A stretch of 64,000 bases of DNA from Sorangium sp025924095. GTDB taxonomy: Bacteria; Myxococcota_A; Polyangia; Polyangiales; Polyangiaceae. A program made the position numbers and the translations under genes. Every line of letters begins with the position of its first letter. Position 1 is the stretch's first letter. The stretch lies in contig NZ_CP150356.1 of assembly GCF_051521505.1 (NCBI RefSeq), positions 4,774,001 through 4,838,000 of the forward strand, read 5' to 3'. The notes beneath the pieces are model-generated. The model was not told the origin of the DNA and ran no database searches. It saw only the letters and a list, made by a program, of their open reading frames with translations. Shown piece by piece: positions 10,112-23,219 of this stretch.

Positions 10112-10244
10112 GCCGCGCGGTTTATCCGTTGGCGTGGCGCCGGGCAATCCCTTCGTCCGCGAACGGCCGCGCCCGTGGCCCGCAGAGGGCCCCCGCAGGC
10201 ACCGCCAGGCGCCCCGCGGCGCCGCCAGGGGCCGTTGCAGGCAC

Positions 10245-10300
10245 CATCGAGGGCCCCGCGGGCACCCGCGGGCATCGAGGGCCCCGCGGGCACCCGCGGG
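10245..10300. repeat. Two perfect 28-bp tandem copies
   Basis: Two identical 28-bp units (10245-10272 and 10273-10300), each containing GAGGGCCCCGCGGGC and GCACCCGCGGG. They sit in the roughly 350-bp gap between the lipoprotein and bolA, which is otherwise GC-rich and shows no gene. The dyads GGGCCC and CCCGCGGG could fold, but no terminator T-run follows. Confidence 0.6.
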
Positions 10301-10467
10301 CGTTCTGCGGGGACGGCGCCGCGCCCCGGCGGCCGCGGAGCGATCGCCGCTCGGGCCCGGCGGACCGCGCTCCGCCTGGGCCCCGGCGGGCGGACGCGCC
10401 TCCGCCTTCCCGGCGACGCGCTCACCCGGTGACCGGTGGGGCGGCCGAGGCTAAGCTTCGCGCGGCC

Positions 10468-10818
10468 ATGACGACAGCGACCAGGCAGGAGTCGATCCAG
10501 AGCAAGCTCGCTCGCGCGCTCGATCCCGCGCACCTCGAGGTGGAGAACGAGAGCCGCATGCACAGCGTGCCGGCGGGCTCGGAGACCCACTTCAAGGTGC
10601 TCGTGGTGAGCGAGGCGTTCCGGGGCATGAGCCCCCTCGAGCGCCACCGGCGCGTCAACGACGTCGTGCGCGAGGAGTTCGGCGCCGGGCTGCACGCCCT
10701 GACGATCCGCGCGATGACGCCGGACGAGTGGGAGCGACAGGGCGGCGCGGATTTCCGCTCTCCCGCGTGCCTGGGCGGCTCCAAGGCGTCGCCGGGCTCC
10801 GGCGCGAAGTCGAGCTGA
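10468..10818 (+). CDS. bolA: BolA family protein
   Basis: A 116-residue BolA-like protein. The core (about 8-90) has the class II KH-like fold with the conserved block ETHFKVLVVSEAFRGMSPLERHRRVNDVV and a second strand ALTIRAMTPDEW. His57 in ETHFKV and His74 in LERHRRV are in the places used by BolA for [2Fe-2S] binding with a glutaredoxin. The last 25 residues are a Gly/Ser tail. It ends 14 bp before the metallophosphoesterase start, so the two are probably cotranscribed. Start at the ATG 10468; the frame is open further upstream but without homology. Confidence 0.9.
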   Translation: MTTATRQESIQSKLARALDPAHLEVENESRMHSVPAGSETHFKVLVVSEAFRGMSPLERHRRVNDVVREEFGAGLHALTIRAMTPDEWERQGGADFRSPACLGGSKASPGSGAKSS

Positions 10819-10832
10819 GCGGCGAGCCGCGC

Positions 10833-11645
10833 ATGGAGCTCGTCGTCGCGCTCGTCTCGGACCTGCACTTCGGCCCGCAGGCGTCGTTCGGGGGCAAGCT
10901 GCGCAAGCTCACGGGCGATGCGCCCGCGCTCACGCGCGCCTTCGTGGAGCGGATGAACGAGGTCACGCGGCCCGAGCTCGTCGTGAACCTGGGCGACGAC
11001 ATCGAGGACGAGGGGCCCGAGGCCGATCGGGCGCGCTACGGCGAGTGCATCGCCGCGCTCCGCGGCGTGCGGGCCGAGCTCTTCCACGTCGCCGGCAACC
11101 ACGACGTCGTCCACCTGAGCGAGGCCGATCTGCTGTCCGCCTGGGGCAGGCCCGAGGTGACCCGGCTCCACTACGCGTTCGACCGCGGCGGGTTCCACTT
11201 CACGGTCCTGCACACGCGCGAGCGCAAGGATCACGATGTGTCGGTGGGGTCCGAGCAGCTCGCCTGGCTCGCCGAGGACCTCGCGGCGTCCTCGCTGCCC
11301 AAGGTCGTGCTGATGCACCACAGCGCGGCCGATCAGGACCTCCGGGGCAACCGCTGGTTCGAGGGGAGCCCGCACATCTGCCTCGTGCGCGAGCGACGGG
11401 CGATGCGGAAGCTCTTCGAGGAGCACGGCGTCCTCGCCGTCTTCAACGGCCACCTGCACTGGAACCACCTCGACGTGATCCGCGGTATCCCGTACGTGAC
11501 GCTCCAGAGCCTGATCGAGAACCTCGACGACGACGCGCCGGGCCGCCCCGCCGCCGCGCATGCCGTCGTGCGGCTCGGCCCGAAGCGCATCGTTGTCGAG
11601 ATCGAGGGCGCCGAGCGGGCGCGGTACCAGTTCGAGCGGCGGTAG
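10833..11645 (+). CDS. Calcineurin-like metallophosphoesterase
   Basis: Cytoplasmic metallophosphoesterase, 270 residues. All five metal motifs are visible: SDLH (9-12), GDD around 54-56, GNHD (88-91), the LMHHS block, and NGHLHWNH near the C-terminus. This set resembles the cyclic-nucleotide phosphodiesterase and Icc-like groups, but the substrate cannot be told. The start at 10833 lies 14 bp after bolA and the protein begins directly with the first metal-binding strand. Confidence 0.9.
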   Translation: MELVVALVSDLHFGPQASFGGKLRKLTGDAPALTRAFVERMNEVTRPELVVNLGDDIEDEGPEADRARYGECIAALRGVRAELFHVAGNHDVVHLSEADLLSAWGRPEVTRLHYAFDRGGFHFTVLHTRERKDHDVSVGSEQLAWLAEDLAASSLPKVVLMHHSAADQDLRGNRWFEGSPHICLVRERRAMRKLFEEHGVLAVFNGHLHWNHLDVIRGIPYVTLQSLIENLDDDAPGRPAAAHAVVRLGPKRIVVEIEGAERARYQFERR

Positions 11646-11719
11646 GCGCGTTCACCGGCGCTTCACCGCCGGCCGAGCGGGTGGCCGCCTCCGGTCGGGC
11701 GGTGGCGGCGTTGCTCAGG

Positions 11720-12151
11720 TCAGATCCGCCGAGCACGCTTGCGTGCCGCAGGGCGCCGCGCCGGGGCGGGGCGCTTGTCATCCTCGACGAGGACGTCCTC
11801 CGGCGTCCGGGCGGTGAGCACCCGCGTCGTCCATGCGACGAGCGCCGCCTCGTCCGCGGCCAGGATCCCGGCGCTCACCTCGGCCGACACGGCGCCGAAC
11901 CGGGCCGTGAGCAGCTCCAGGAGGGTCTGAGCGCGCCCCTGAGCGCGCCCCTGAGCGCGCCCCCTGCGCTCGCCCCTGCGTTCGATCTCGTCCAGCGTCG
12001 TCACGATGGCCTCCTGGGCCCGCGGGCCCGCCGCCTTCTCCAAGAGCCGCCCGATCTTCCGCACGCTGAAGCGCGCGTGCGTGGCCACAAGATAGCGCAA
12101 GAGCGCCTCCAGGGCAGCGAGCCCGTTCGGCGCCTGCAGCGTCCCGTGAGG
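11720..12151 (-). pseudogene. 5'-truncated Rpn/DUF4351-like protein remnant
   Basis: The readable product resembles only the C-terminal half of Rpn-type PD-(D/E)XK nuclease or transposase-like proteins: APNGLAALEALLRYLVATHA, then RLLEKAAGPRAQEAIVTTL, an EIERRGERRG coiled stretch with three RAQG repeats, and a DUF4351-like tail (LLTARFGAVSAEVSAGI). The nuclease catalytic N-terminal half is missing. The frame is open from the TGA at 12152-12154, which is the stop of the STAND-WD40-TIR gene, so no proper start exists; a TTG at 12100 is the only candidate start. It looks like a gene beheaded by the recombination that placed the large gene upstream. Family assignment is from memory. Confidence 0.6.
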
Positions 12152-15100
12152 TCAGATGTCCTTCGTCCTGCGGGCCTGCACCGCCCCGGCGGCGGCACGG
12201 ATGCCCTGCACGACGTCGAGCCACGCCTCGTCCTGGTTCGCCCACTGCGTCACCGCTCGGTGGTCGCAAGGGTAAATCTGCAGATCGAGAAGCGGTGAGC
12301 CGTACAGGTCCACAGGCCGGATGAGGATCGGGAGGACGTGCGCGCGCCCGGTACGCTGCCGCTCGAGCGCTGCCACGACCTCGCGGTGGCGCAACTCCGA
12401 GGCAAACAGGGCGGGGCTCAGCAGCAGGAGGACGATCTCGGCTGCATCCATCTGGCGCTGCACCTCCGCGGCGATCTCCTGACCGGGGGAGACGAGACGG
12501 CTGCACCAGCTCATGATGCTGCCCTGCCGCTGCAGGATGGAAAGATGCTTCTCCAGCGCGTCGAGCAGGGGCTCGTCTTCGGGCGCACAGCTGCAGAACA
12601 GCTTGACCGGAGCCGATGAACGCTCGGCAGGCTCCCGCGCGGAGACCTCCAGTGTCCACAAGTTTCCATTCTTGTCGCCTGCGAACAGCAGGTCTCTCGC
12701 GGCGGTCACGCACAGAAACGCATTGCCACCGTAGGTCGTGCCCACACACGCTCCGGTCGTGAGGTCCCAGAGCCTCAGGCTCTTGTCGAGCGACGCAGAG
12801 ACGGCGCGCTTGCCGTCCGGCAGCACCGCGCAGGCCCAGACCCGGTCGGTATGCCCCCTCAAGCGGAGGACCTCGCGGCGTTCCGCGATATCCCACAAGA
12901 TTAGCGTCATATCGAAGGATGCAGAGAGGACACGCGCACCGTCAGGCGTCACCGCGCACGCGACGACCTCGCCGGTGTGGCCCCTCAGGGTGGCGAGCTC
13001 GCTGCGCGTCGCAAGATCCCAGATCTTCAATGTCCTGTCGAGCGACGCGGAGATGGCGCGCTTGCCGTCCGGCGTCGCCGCGCAGGCCACGACCGGAGCG
13101 CTGTGCCCCGCGAGCACGCCGACCGTTCTTCCCGACGCGACATCCACGAGCTCGAGGGCCGCCAGGCCACTCACGAGCACGAGGTCGCGATCCTCGTCGG
13201 CGACGCACGCCAGCATCCAGCCGCCGTGCCCGAGCCGATGCGCGGGGGACGCTGCCCCCGTCGAGACGTCCCAGGCCCGCAGCATCCGGTCCCGCGACAT
13301 CGAGAGGATCCGCTGCGCGTCGCGTGTGATGGCGCAAGATGTCGCGGCGTCAGTATGTCCGGTGAGGCGCAACAGCTCGCTCCCGGTCTCCGCATCCCAG
13401 ACCCTCAGCGTCCTGTCGTCGGACGCGGTGACCATGCGTTGCCCCTCCGGCGTGGCGGCGCACGCCCAGATCCAGCTCTCGTGGCCGGCAGGACGCGACG
13501 CTTGCATGGCGACCGTGAGATCCCAAACCTTGAGGAGCCGGTCGAGGTATGCGGCGACCAGGCGCCGGCCGTCGGGGGTGATGGCACACGCGCTCACCCA
13601 GCTCGCGTGCCCCGTGAGGACGGTGAGCTCTCGGCCTGTGGTGAGATCCCATAGCCGGAGCGTTCTGTCTTCGGATGCCGAGACAACGCACTGGCCATCA
13701 GGTGTCATGGCGCACGCGTTGACGCCGGCGTCATGGCCTGAGAGGACGACGACCACGTGGCCGGTCGCGGCATCCCACACCCTGAGCGTCCTGTCTTCCG
13801 CCCCGGAGACGATCCGCGCGCCGTCCGGCGTCACCGCGCAGGCCCAGATCGCGCTGTCGTGTCCGGAGAGCGTGGCGAGCTCGGCGCCGGTCGTCATGTC
13901 CCATAGCTTGAGGGTGCCGTCCTCGGAGGCGGAGACGACGCGTCGTCCGTCCGGCATCACGGCGCAGGCGCGGACGCCCTCCATGTGGCCCGCGAGCGTG
14001 GCGAGCTCGGTGCCGCTGTCGAGGTCCCACACCTTGAGCGTCCTGTCCTCGGAGGCGGAGACGGCGCGCCGCCCGTTCGGCGTCACCGCGCACGCTCTCA
14101 CCCAGGCGGAATGGCCGGTCAGGGTGAGCAGCTCCTTGCCTGTCACGAGATCCCAGACCTTCAGCGCCCGGTACGATCCGGAGACGGCCCGCTTGCCATC
14201 GGGCGCCACGGCGCACGTCGTCACGACATGCTCATGCCCGACCAGCGAGAGCAGGTCCCGGCCTGTCATGAGATCCCAGAGCTTGAGCGTCCTGTCCTCG
14301 GATGCGGACAGCACTCGCCGGCCGTCCGGTGTCACCGCGCAGGCCGTCACTCCGTCGGCATGCCCGACGAACGTGCGCTCCACGGCCTCGGCCATCCGTA
14401 CCGGATGCCGGAGCCGCAGCGCGGGGAGCTGCCCCGCGAAACGTAGCTGGTGCTCGATCTGCTCCTGGGACCAACCGCTGCTCCTCAGGCGGTTGTAGAG
14501 GAGGCCGGGCAGCGCCTCCGGCGCCTCGCGCAGCCAGTGCGATTCCGCTCGGATCGCTCGGTACAGCGTATCGATCTCGTGATCCCCGACCATCGAGGCC
14601 GCGTGCCGCAGGTCCTCTTCGACCGCGAGGGCCCCGTGCTCTCGGGACTTCGCAACGAGAAAGCCGACGTCGCGACACAGCGCCTCCACCTTGTCGCGAC
14701 GGTCCGCCGCGATGGCGTGCTCGATCGCGTGTCGCAGCGCATAGCGACGGGTGCCGGGCGCGCCGCCTCTTTGCTGCGGCCAGCGAGCGACTGTCTCCAG
14801 CAGACGTGCATGATGCTCTCGCATGGCCCTCGGCCCCAGCTTCCCGGCGATGTAGTCGCGGAAGGATTCGTGGTAGGTGCGGTAGGAAGGCTCAGCGCTC
14901 CACGATTCCAGCTCTTCGTGGAGGAACGGGCGCGCGGCAGTCAGAAAGCTCTCTTTCGGGTCGATGCCTGTCCACCCCGCGGCCTCCTCCAGCGACGTGA
15001 GCGGGAGCGCTTCCCGCGCTGCGGCCAGCAGGCCCAGGCCAGCGACCACGACATCGAACTGCTCCCGCGGGAGCCGGCGGAGCTCTTCCCAGATCCGCCC

Positions 15101-15949
15101 CAGAAACCCTTTGAGTCCTTTGGGGAGATGCCACGCCCGCCGCGCCCCGACTGGCTGCTCGGCCAGCCACTCGCGGAGCTTCACGGCGTGCAGGAAGTTC
15201 CCCTGAGCTGACGCGACCGCGTCCCCGGTGAGCTCTGGCCCGAGCGGTGGGATGAAGCGCGGCCCGTGGTAGGCCCAGAACGCGCTGCACGCTTCCGCGT
15301 TGGACGCAGACCAGACGGGTGCATCGAGGTCGATGCGCCGGAGATGATCGCGTGCCTCGAGCCAGTCGAGGTGCGGATACGTCGGGCGAGACGCGCAGAG
15401 GACAAAGACGCCGGGAGGCAGCGTGTGCGGCAGGAACCGAGGCAACGGGTTCATGTCGATCGCCTCGGTCATGGCCTCGTCGAGGCCGTCTACGACCACC
15501 GCGAGCCGCGTCCCCGTCGGCGCCAGCACCTCGCGCGACACCCTGTCGAGCAGCCCGAGCAGACGCCCCTCCGGTCGGGCCCTGGAGTCGGCCTGCGCCG
15601 GGTGCATCGCCTCGATCTGGGCTGACAACGACTGCGCGACCACCTCCGGCCGATCCCAGTCGGAGACCCCGCGGCGCAGGAAATGATGAGGGGCCTTTTT
15701 GCCGAGACGCTCCTGGCGATCGAGCCAGCGCGCCAGGAGCGCGCTCTTGCCCATGCCGGGCCCGCCCGTGATGAGCAGCCATCTCCGCGCCGCTCCACCG
15801 CCCAGCATCTGCCGGTCGATCTCCGCGAGCACGTCCTCGCGCGCGAAGAACTGCTCGTGCCGTTCTCGCTCGATCCGGAAGTCGATGACGTCGGTGCGAT
15901 CCCCCACCACTGCCGGCGTACTAGCAGACAGACCGCTGCGTACGGTCAA
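12152..15949 (-). CDS. STAND ATPase - WD40 - TIR protein (NLR-like)
   Basis: A 1265-residue multidomain protein. Residues about 30-350 are a NACHT/STAND-type P-loop ATPase: Walker A GGPGMGKS (62-69), Walker B LAVVVDGLDEA (149-159). A helical part follows, with YHESFRDYIAGKLG. Residues about 530-1105 contain roughly 14 WD40 repeats of the form GHxxxVxACAVTPDGRRxxSASxDRTLKxWD, enough for two seven-bladed propellers. The last 151 residues (1115-1265) are a TIR domain of the TIR_2 style: VKLFCSCAPEDE, SPGQEI, AAEIVLLLLSPALFAS, REVVAALER, ILIRPVD. This is sensor-switch-effector architecture as in NLR-type antiphage proteins, but with TIR at the C-terminus. Expected role: immunity by NAD+ depletion or signalling after trigger binding (inference). 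The start is TTG at 15949; GTG at residue 13 is an alternative. Confidence 0.88.
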   Translation of the reverse strand: MTVRSGLSASTPAVVGDRTDVIDFRIERERHEQFFAREDVLAEIDRQMLGGGAARRWLLITGGPGMGKSALLARWLDRQERLGKKAPHHFLRRGVSDWDRPEVVAQSLSAQIEAMHPAQADSRARPEGRLLGLLDRVSREVLAPTGTRLAVVVDGLDEAMTEAIDMNPLPRFLPHTLPPGVFVLCASRPTYPHLDWLEARDHLRRIDLDAPVWSASNAEACSAFWAYHGPRFIPPLGPELTGDAVASAQGNFLHAVKLREWLAEQPVGARRAWHLPKGLKGFLGRIWEELRRLPREQFDVVVAGLGLLAAAREALPLTSLEEAAGWTGIDPKESFLTAARPFLHEELESWSAEPSYRTYHESFRDYIAGKLGPRAMREHHARLLETVARWPQQRGGAPGTRRYALRHAIEHAIAADRRDKVEALCRDVGFLVAKSREHGALAVEEDLRHAASMVGDHEIDTLYRAIRAESHWLREAPEALPGLLYNRLRSSGWSQEQIEHQLRFAGQLPALRLRHPVRMAEAVERTFVGHADGVTACAVTPDGRRVLSASEDRTLKLWDLMTGRDLLSLVGHEHVVTTCAVAPDGKRAVSGSYRALKVWDLVTGKELLTLTGHSAWVRACAVTPNGRRAVSASEDRTLKVWDLDSGTELATLAGHMEGVRACAVMPDGRRVVSASEDGTLKLWDMTTGAELATLSGHDSAIWACAVTPDGARIVSGAEDRTLRVWDAATGHVVVVLSGHDAGVNACAMTPDGQCVVSASEDRTLRLWDLTTGRELTVLTGHASWVSACAITPDGRRLVAAYLDRLLKVWDLTVAMQASRPAGHESWIWACAATPEGQRMVTASDDRTLRVWDAETGSELLRLTGHTDAATSCAITRDAQRILSMSRDRMLRAWDVSTGAASPAHRLGHGGWMLACVADEDRDLVLVSGLAALELVDVASGRTVGVLAGHSAPVVACAATPDGKRAISASLDRTLKIWDLATRSELATLRGHTGEVVACAVTPDGARVLSASFDMTLILWDIAERREVLRLRGHTDRVWACAVLPDGKRAVSASLDKSLRLWDLTTGACVGTTYGGNAFLCVTAARDLLFAGDKNGNLWTLEVSAREPAERSSAPVKLFCSCAPEDEPLLDALEKHLSILQRQGSIMSWCSRLVSPGQEIAAEVQRQMDAAEIVLLLLSPALFASELRHREVVAALERQRTGRAHVLPILIRPVDLYGSPLLDLQIYPCDHRAVTQWANQDEAWLDVVQGIRAAAGAVQARRTKDI

Positions 15950-16040
15950 AATGTGCTGAGCGGCTCACCGACGGACGACCCTGGCATGGGGGATCGATGC
16001 GCCTCCGTGCGGCGGAGCGCGGCGCGTGCTCTGCCGTAGG

Positions 16041-16170
16041 CAGGAGGGCCTCCAAAATGACACTACGTGTGTCCCGTCGTTTACACGAGGGTCTCCAAAA
16101 TGACACTACGTGTGTCCCGCCGTTTACAGGAGGGCCTCCAAAATGACACTACGTGTGTCTCACCGTTGGC
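16041..16170. repeat. Three 43-bp direct repeats with internal palindromes
   Basis: Three consecutive units with a period of exactly 43 bp (the shared TCCAAAATGACAC starts at 16051, 16094 and 16137); the third is degenerate at its end. Each unit has two dyads, GGAGG-G-CCTCC (altered in copy 2) and GACAC-TACGT-GTGTC. There is no variable spacer, so this is not a CRISPR array. The block lies 92 bp upstream of the STAND-WD40-TIR start and could be an operator, an RNA hairpin array or a recombination site. On the plus strand each unit also looks like a Shine-Dalgarno plus ATG, and the 43-bp period puts the three ATGs in three frames. Confidence 0.8.
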
Positions 16171-16399
16171 AGGGCGGGCTCCTGGTGAGCCTCAGCGGCT
16201 CGCCGCGTCTTCCCTTCGATGGCGTGCGCGTCCATTTCGTGCTGCCGGCGGGTCGCCAACGGGGCGCGGCGGCTTGTGGTCGAGCTCGCTGGTGACGACG
16301 AGCGGCAGCTCCGCCCGGGACCAACCACCAGGCACCCCGTACCAAGTAGCGGAACCCGCACGGCTGGCTCCCCTGGACCCACGCGTAGCGCCCCGGATG

Positions 16400-17140
16400 C
16401 TCCGTGGCCTTGCGGGAGCATCGTCACCTTCAGCTCGCGGTGCAGGAGATCGATCCACAGGGTCAGAACCTCCCGATGTTCCTCATGTCGCTCTCCTCCG
16501 AGGAGGAGAGGAGCTTCGCCGCGTTCCGCCGGTCTTACCTCCATGGTGCGCACCGAGCGCCTCCACGCCGAGATCCTCATCAAGGAGAGCGGCGCCGACC
16601 GCTTCGTCAACCTTGTGGATGCGGGGTTCGGCTACTCCGAGATCCTGCCGCTCACCGCGACGCTCTGGTCTGCCTGCTTTCGGGGACAGGGCGCTGGAGA
16701 CGTGCCGACAACCATGCTCGCGATCGAGCAGCCCGAGCTACACCTGCACCCGGCACATCAGGCGAGGCTCGCCGACATGATCGTCGGCGCCCTCCTGGAG
16801 AGCCGGAAGGCTGGCCGCGAGATCAAGCTGATGATCGAGACGCACAGCGCGGCGCTCGAGGGCCAGCACATCGTCGCCATCGCTCCCGAAGACATCGAAG
16901 CCTTCGCACCCATGCTCCGACGGCTCTCTCGACGCGAGAGGAGCACACTTGAGCGCATTCGCGGCACATCGCTGGAGCTCTTGAGCCTGAAGAAGCGGCG
17001 TCCGCGAGAGGTCGCGCGACTCTTCGACCTGCCACAAGGCCCGAAGCTCGCGCAACTCGCTGGCGAGGTCGTCGCCTGGGGATGCGCGTCGCCGGAGATG
17101 TTGACCCAGGCTCTGGGGTCCGCGGCGGCTCCGGCAACGC
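16400..17140 (+). pseudogene. Frameshifted AAA/OLD-like ATPase remnant (DUF3696-like)
   Basis: Homology runs through two frames. From about 16404 to 16530 one frame reads LQLAVQEIDPQGQNLPMFLM; from about 16545 another continues with VNLVDAGFGYSEILPL, the Walker B/D-loop block TTMLAIEQPELHLHP and IETHSAALEGQ. These motifs are those of AAA ATPases of the DUF3696/AAA_15 type that occur in defence islands. The N-terminal P-loop is not found in any frame upstream, and the second frame has no stop before running antisense through the CBS gene. The tail PREVARLFDLPQGPKLAQL appears unrelated to the ATPase. Truncated and frameshifted, so unlikely to be functional. Confidence 0.65.
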
Positions 17141-17148
17141 GCCCAGCG

Positions 17149-17565
17149 TCAGGCGGAGGCCGGCGGGAGCGGCAGCACCCGCTCCACGAGGTAGCGCAGG
17201 ATGTCCTGTGGCGTGATGATCCCGACGAGCCGCCCCTCGCGCACGACCGGCAGATGGTGGATCCGGTTCTCGCGCAGCAGGGTCATCACCTCGTCGGTGG
17301 GCATGAACTCGTCCACGCAGATGGGCGGGGTGCTCATCACGTCCGCGGCCGTCATGCCCTCGTACTCCTTGCGCAGAAGCACGCCCAGGAGATCCGTCTC
17401 GCTGACGAACCCGACGATGCGGTGGCCCTCGTCGATGACCGGCGCGCCGCTCAGGTGATGCTTCGCGAACAGCTGCAGCATGTCGGTGACCGGCGTGCCC
17501 TGCTCCAGAGCGATCACGCGCTCGGTCATCAGATTGCGCGCATGGCCCTTCATGGTCTGCGGCAT
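17149..17565 (-). CDS. CBS-domain pair protein
   Basis: Small cytoplasmic protein of 138 residues made of two CBS domains in tandem. The first has MTERVIALEQGTPVTDMLQL and HLSGAPVIDEGHRIVGFVSE; the second has VMSTPPICVDEFMPTDEVM and IHHLPVVREGRLVGIITPQD. Such Bateman modules bind AMP, ATP or SAM; the partner is unknown because no fused effector domain exists. I start at the ATG 17565 (MPQTMKGHARNLM); ATG 17553 is possible, and the frame is open to 17664 without homology. It converges on the ATPase remnant and may be an ordinary housekeeping gene at the edge of the defence-like patch. Confidence 0.85.
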   Translation of the reverse strand: MPQTMKGHARNLMTERVIALEQGTPVTDMLQLFAKHHLSGAPVIDEGHRIVGFVSETDLLGVLLRKEYEGMTAADVMSTPPICVDEFMPTDEVMTLLRENRIHHLPVVREGRLVGIITPQDILRYLVERVLPLPPASA

Positions 17566-18256
17566 GTAATGATCAAGGCGCAGCGGCGTCAAGGGCGCAG
17601 CGACGCACCGCGCCGAGCAGTCCGTCCAGCCGCCGTTCGTCCCCACCGCCCCTCCATCGGGCAAACGCCGCAGAGAGCAGCGCGCGCCCCGGCCCGGACG
17701 AGCTCAGCGCGGCCCTCCCGACCGACCCCGCAACCCGGCGGGCCGACCGCGCGGCCCTCCCGGCCGACCCCCCGGGCCGGCAGAGAGCCGCTATCGACCC
17801 CCGACGACGCCAGCGCGGCGAACACCCCCGTACGCCGCCCGGCAGGAGGGTGGCTGTCAGCGACAGGACGCCGCCGCGCCGCTCATCGCGGCTACGTCGC
17901 CCCTCGCGCCTCCGTCCCCGGTACCAGCATCGCTGTTCTTGATACCGTGGACAGAGCGGGAGTCTCGCGCCGACAGCGCCGACAGAGCGATCGCGCCGCG
18001 ACACAAAAAAAGAGCATATTGCGTGCGCGTCGGTCTTTGCCGCGCGATTCATCAATGACATCTTTCCATGCGTTGCTGTAGCGGAGATGACCGACATCGG
18101 CCGCTCCGGCCTTGTTGGCTTCTTCGCGGCTCGTGCACTGAAACAAGATCTACGTACCGGCGTTCGATGCGAGCACCCGTGGCCCGCGTCGCGGCGCCGG
18201 TCGTTTCGGGAGCTCACGGGCGACGAGCTCATGGGCATCCCAGGGGGGCATTCACC
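17566..18256. other. Intergenic region, no gene seen
   Basis: About 690 bp without a supported gene. Open frames here are products of high GC. 17690-17800 has repeated GGCCCTCCCGACCGACC-like motifs (imperfect). Around 17995-18080 the sequence turns AT-richer (AAAAAAAGAGCATATTG), the most likely promoter area for the lipoprotein gene at 18257. Confidence 0.5.
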
Positions 18257-19078
18257 ATGGAGCATTCGCCGAAGCTGGCTTCACTTGTCCTGGCCGTCGC
18301 CGCGCTGTTCACAGGCGCATGCGCGGCCCCGCTCGACCCGGAGGCCGAGGCCGCGGACGACGCCGCGTCCCAGCCCGTCCGGTCGCACAACGCGCTGACG
18401 TCGAACGCGCTGACGTCGAACGCGCTCACGACCGAGGCGCTGACATCGAACGCGCTGACGTCGAACGCGCTCACGGGCCAGGCGCTCTCGGACAACCCGC
18501 TCACGGCCGAGGCGCTCCGCGACCCGTCCGCACGCACCGTGCTGCGGTACATCGCGAGCTGCGCGCTGCCAGCAGGCGAGCGCCTCACCGTCGCGCTCGA
18601 CGACGACGAGCTCTCCTTCCCGGGAGAGCTCGGCCTCGCGCCGGGCTGGGGCCAGGAGGGCGGCTCCTGCGACGGCGCGTGCCGGACCTGGGTCAGCGGC
18701 TGCGTCCTCGCCCGCGTCAACTACCTCGGACAGAAGGTGAGCCTCTCCCTCCGCGGCGATCGCGCGGAGCTCCGCGCCGACAAGGTCGAGCGCTCCGCGT
18801 ACCCCAGGCGGGAGGCGACGTACTACGGCGACATCTTCGCGGAGGTGCCCCGCTACCACGCATGCCTTCCGCCGGAGGCCTCCGCCATCCCCCGCGTCTG
18901 CGGGCCGTCGCTCGAGACATGCGCGATCGAGGTCGCCGGCTCGTGCGACAGCCTGTGCGACACGCCGAGGGGCGACGGCAGCTTCCCGAACTGCCGCGGC
19001 AAGGTCCGCGGCCGCTCGGGCAAGCTCATCGTCGAGAAGATGCCGCACCCGGGCTCGGTCACCGCGTTCCTGCGCTGA
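18257..19078 (+). CDS. Lipoprotein with NALTS pentapeptide-like repeats
   Basis: Predicted lipoprotein, 273 residues. The signal MEHSPKLASLVLAVAALF ends at a lipobox TGAC. Residues about 44-85 are near-perfect five-residue repeats (NALTS NALTS NALTT EALTS NALTS NALTG QALSD), encoded by 15-bp units at about 18390-18500 and resembling the A(D/N)LXX pentapeptide pattern but very short. The remaining 180 residues are Cys-rich with two clusters (EGGSCDGACRTWVSGC and GSCDSLCDTPRGDGSFPNC), probably disulfide-bonded in the periplasm or on the surface. AGGGGGG lies upstream of the ATG. Function unknown. The gene ends one base before the kinase gene, so the two are likely cotranscribed. Confidence 0.8.
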   Translation: MEHSPKLASLVLAVAALFTGACAAPLDPEAEAADDAASQPVRSHNALTSNALTSNALTTEALTSNALTSNALTGQALSDNPLTAEALRDPSARTVLRYIASCALPAGERLTVALDDDELSFPGELGLAPGWGQEGGSCDGACRTWVSGCVLARVNYLGQKVSLSLRGDRAELRADKVERSAYPRREATYYGDIFAEVPRYHACLPPEASAIPRVCGPSLETCAIEVAGSCDSLCDTPRGDGSFPNCRGKVRGRSGKLIVEKMPHPGSVTAFLR

Positions 19079-19079
19079 C

Positions 19080-23219
<4,140 letters not shown>

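Noticed and set aside
16041..16170. CRISPR array
   Set aside because: The units are contiguous 43-bp copies with no variable spacers and only three copies; no cas genes nearby.
17566..18256. 230-codon minus-strand frame running out of the CBS gene upstream region
   Set aside because: Composition is Arg/Ser-rich, the CBS homology starts only at 17565, and there is no Shine-Dalgarno.
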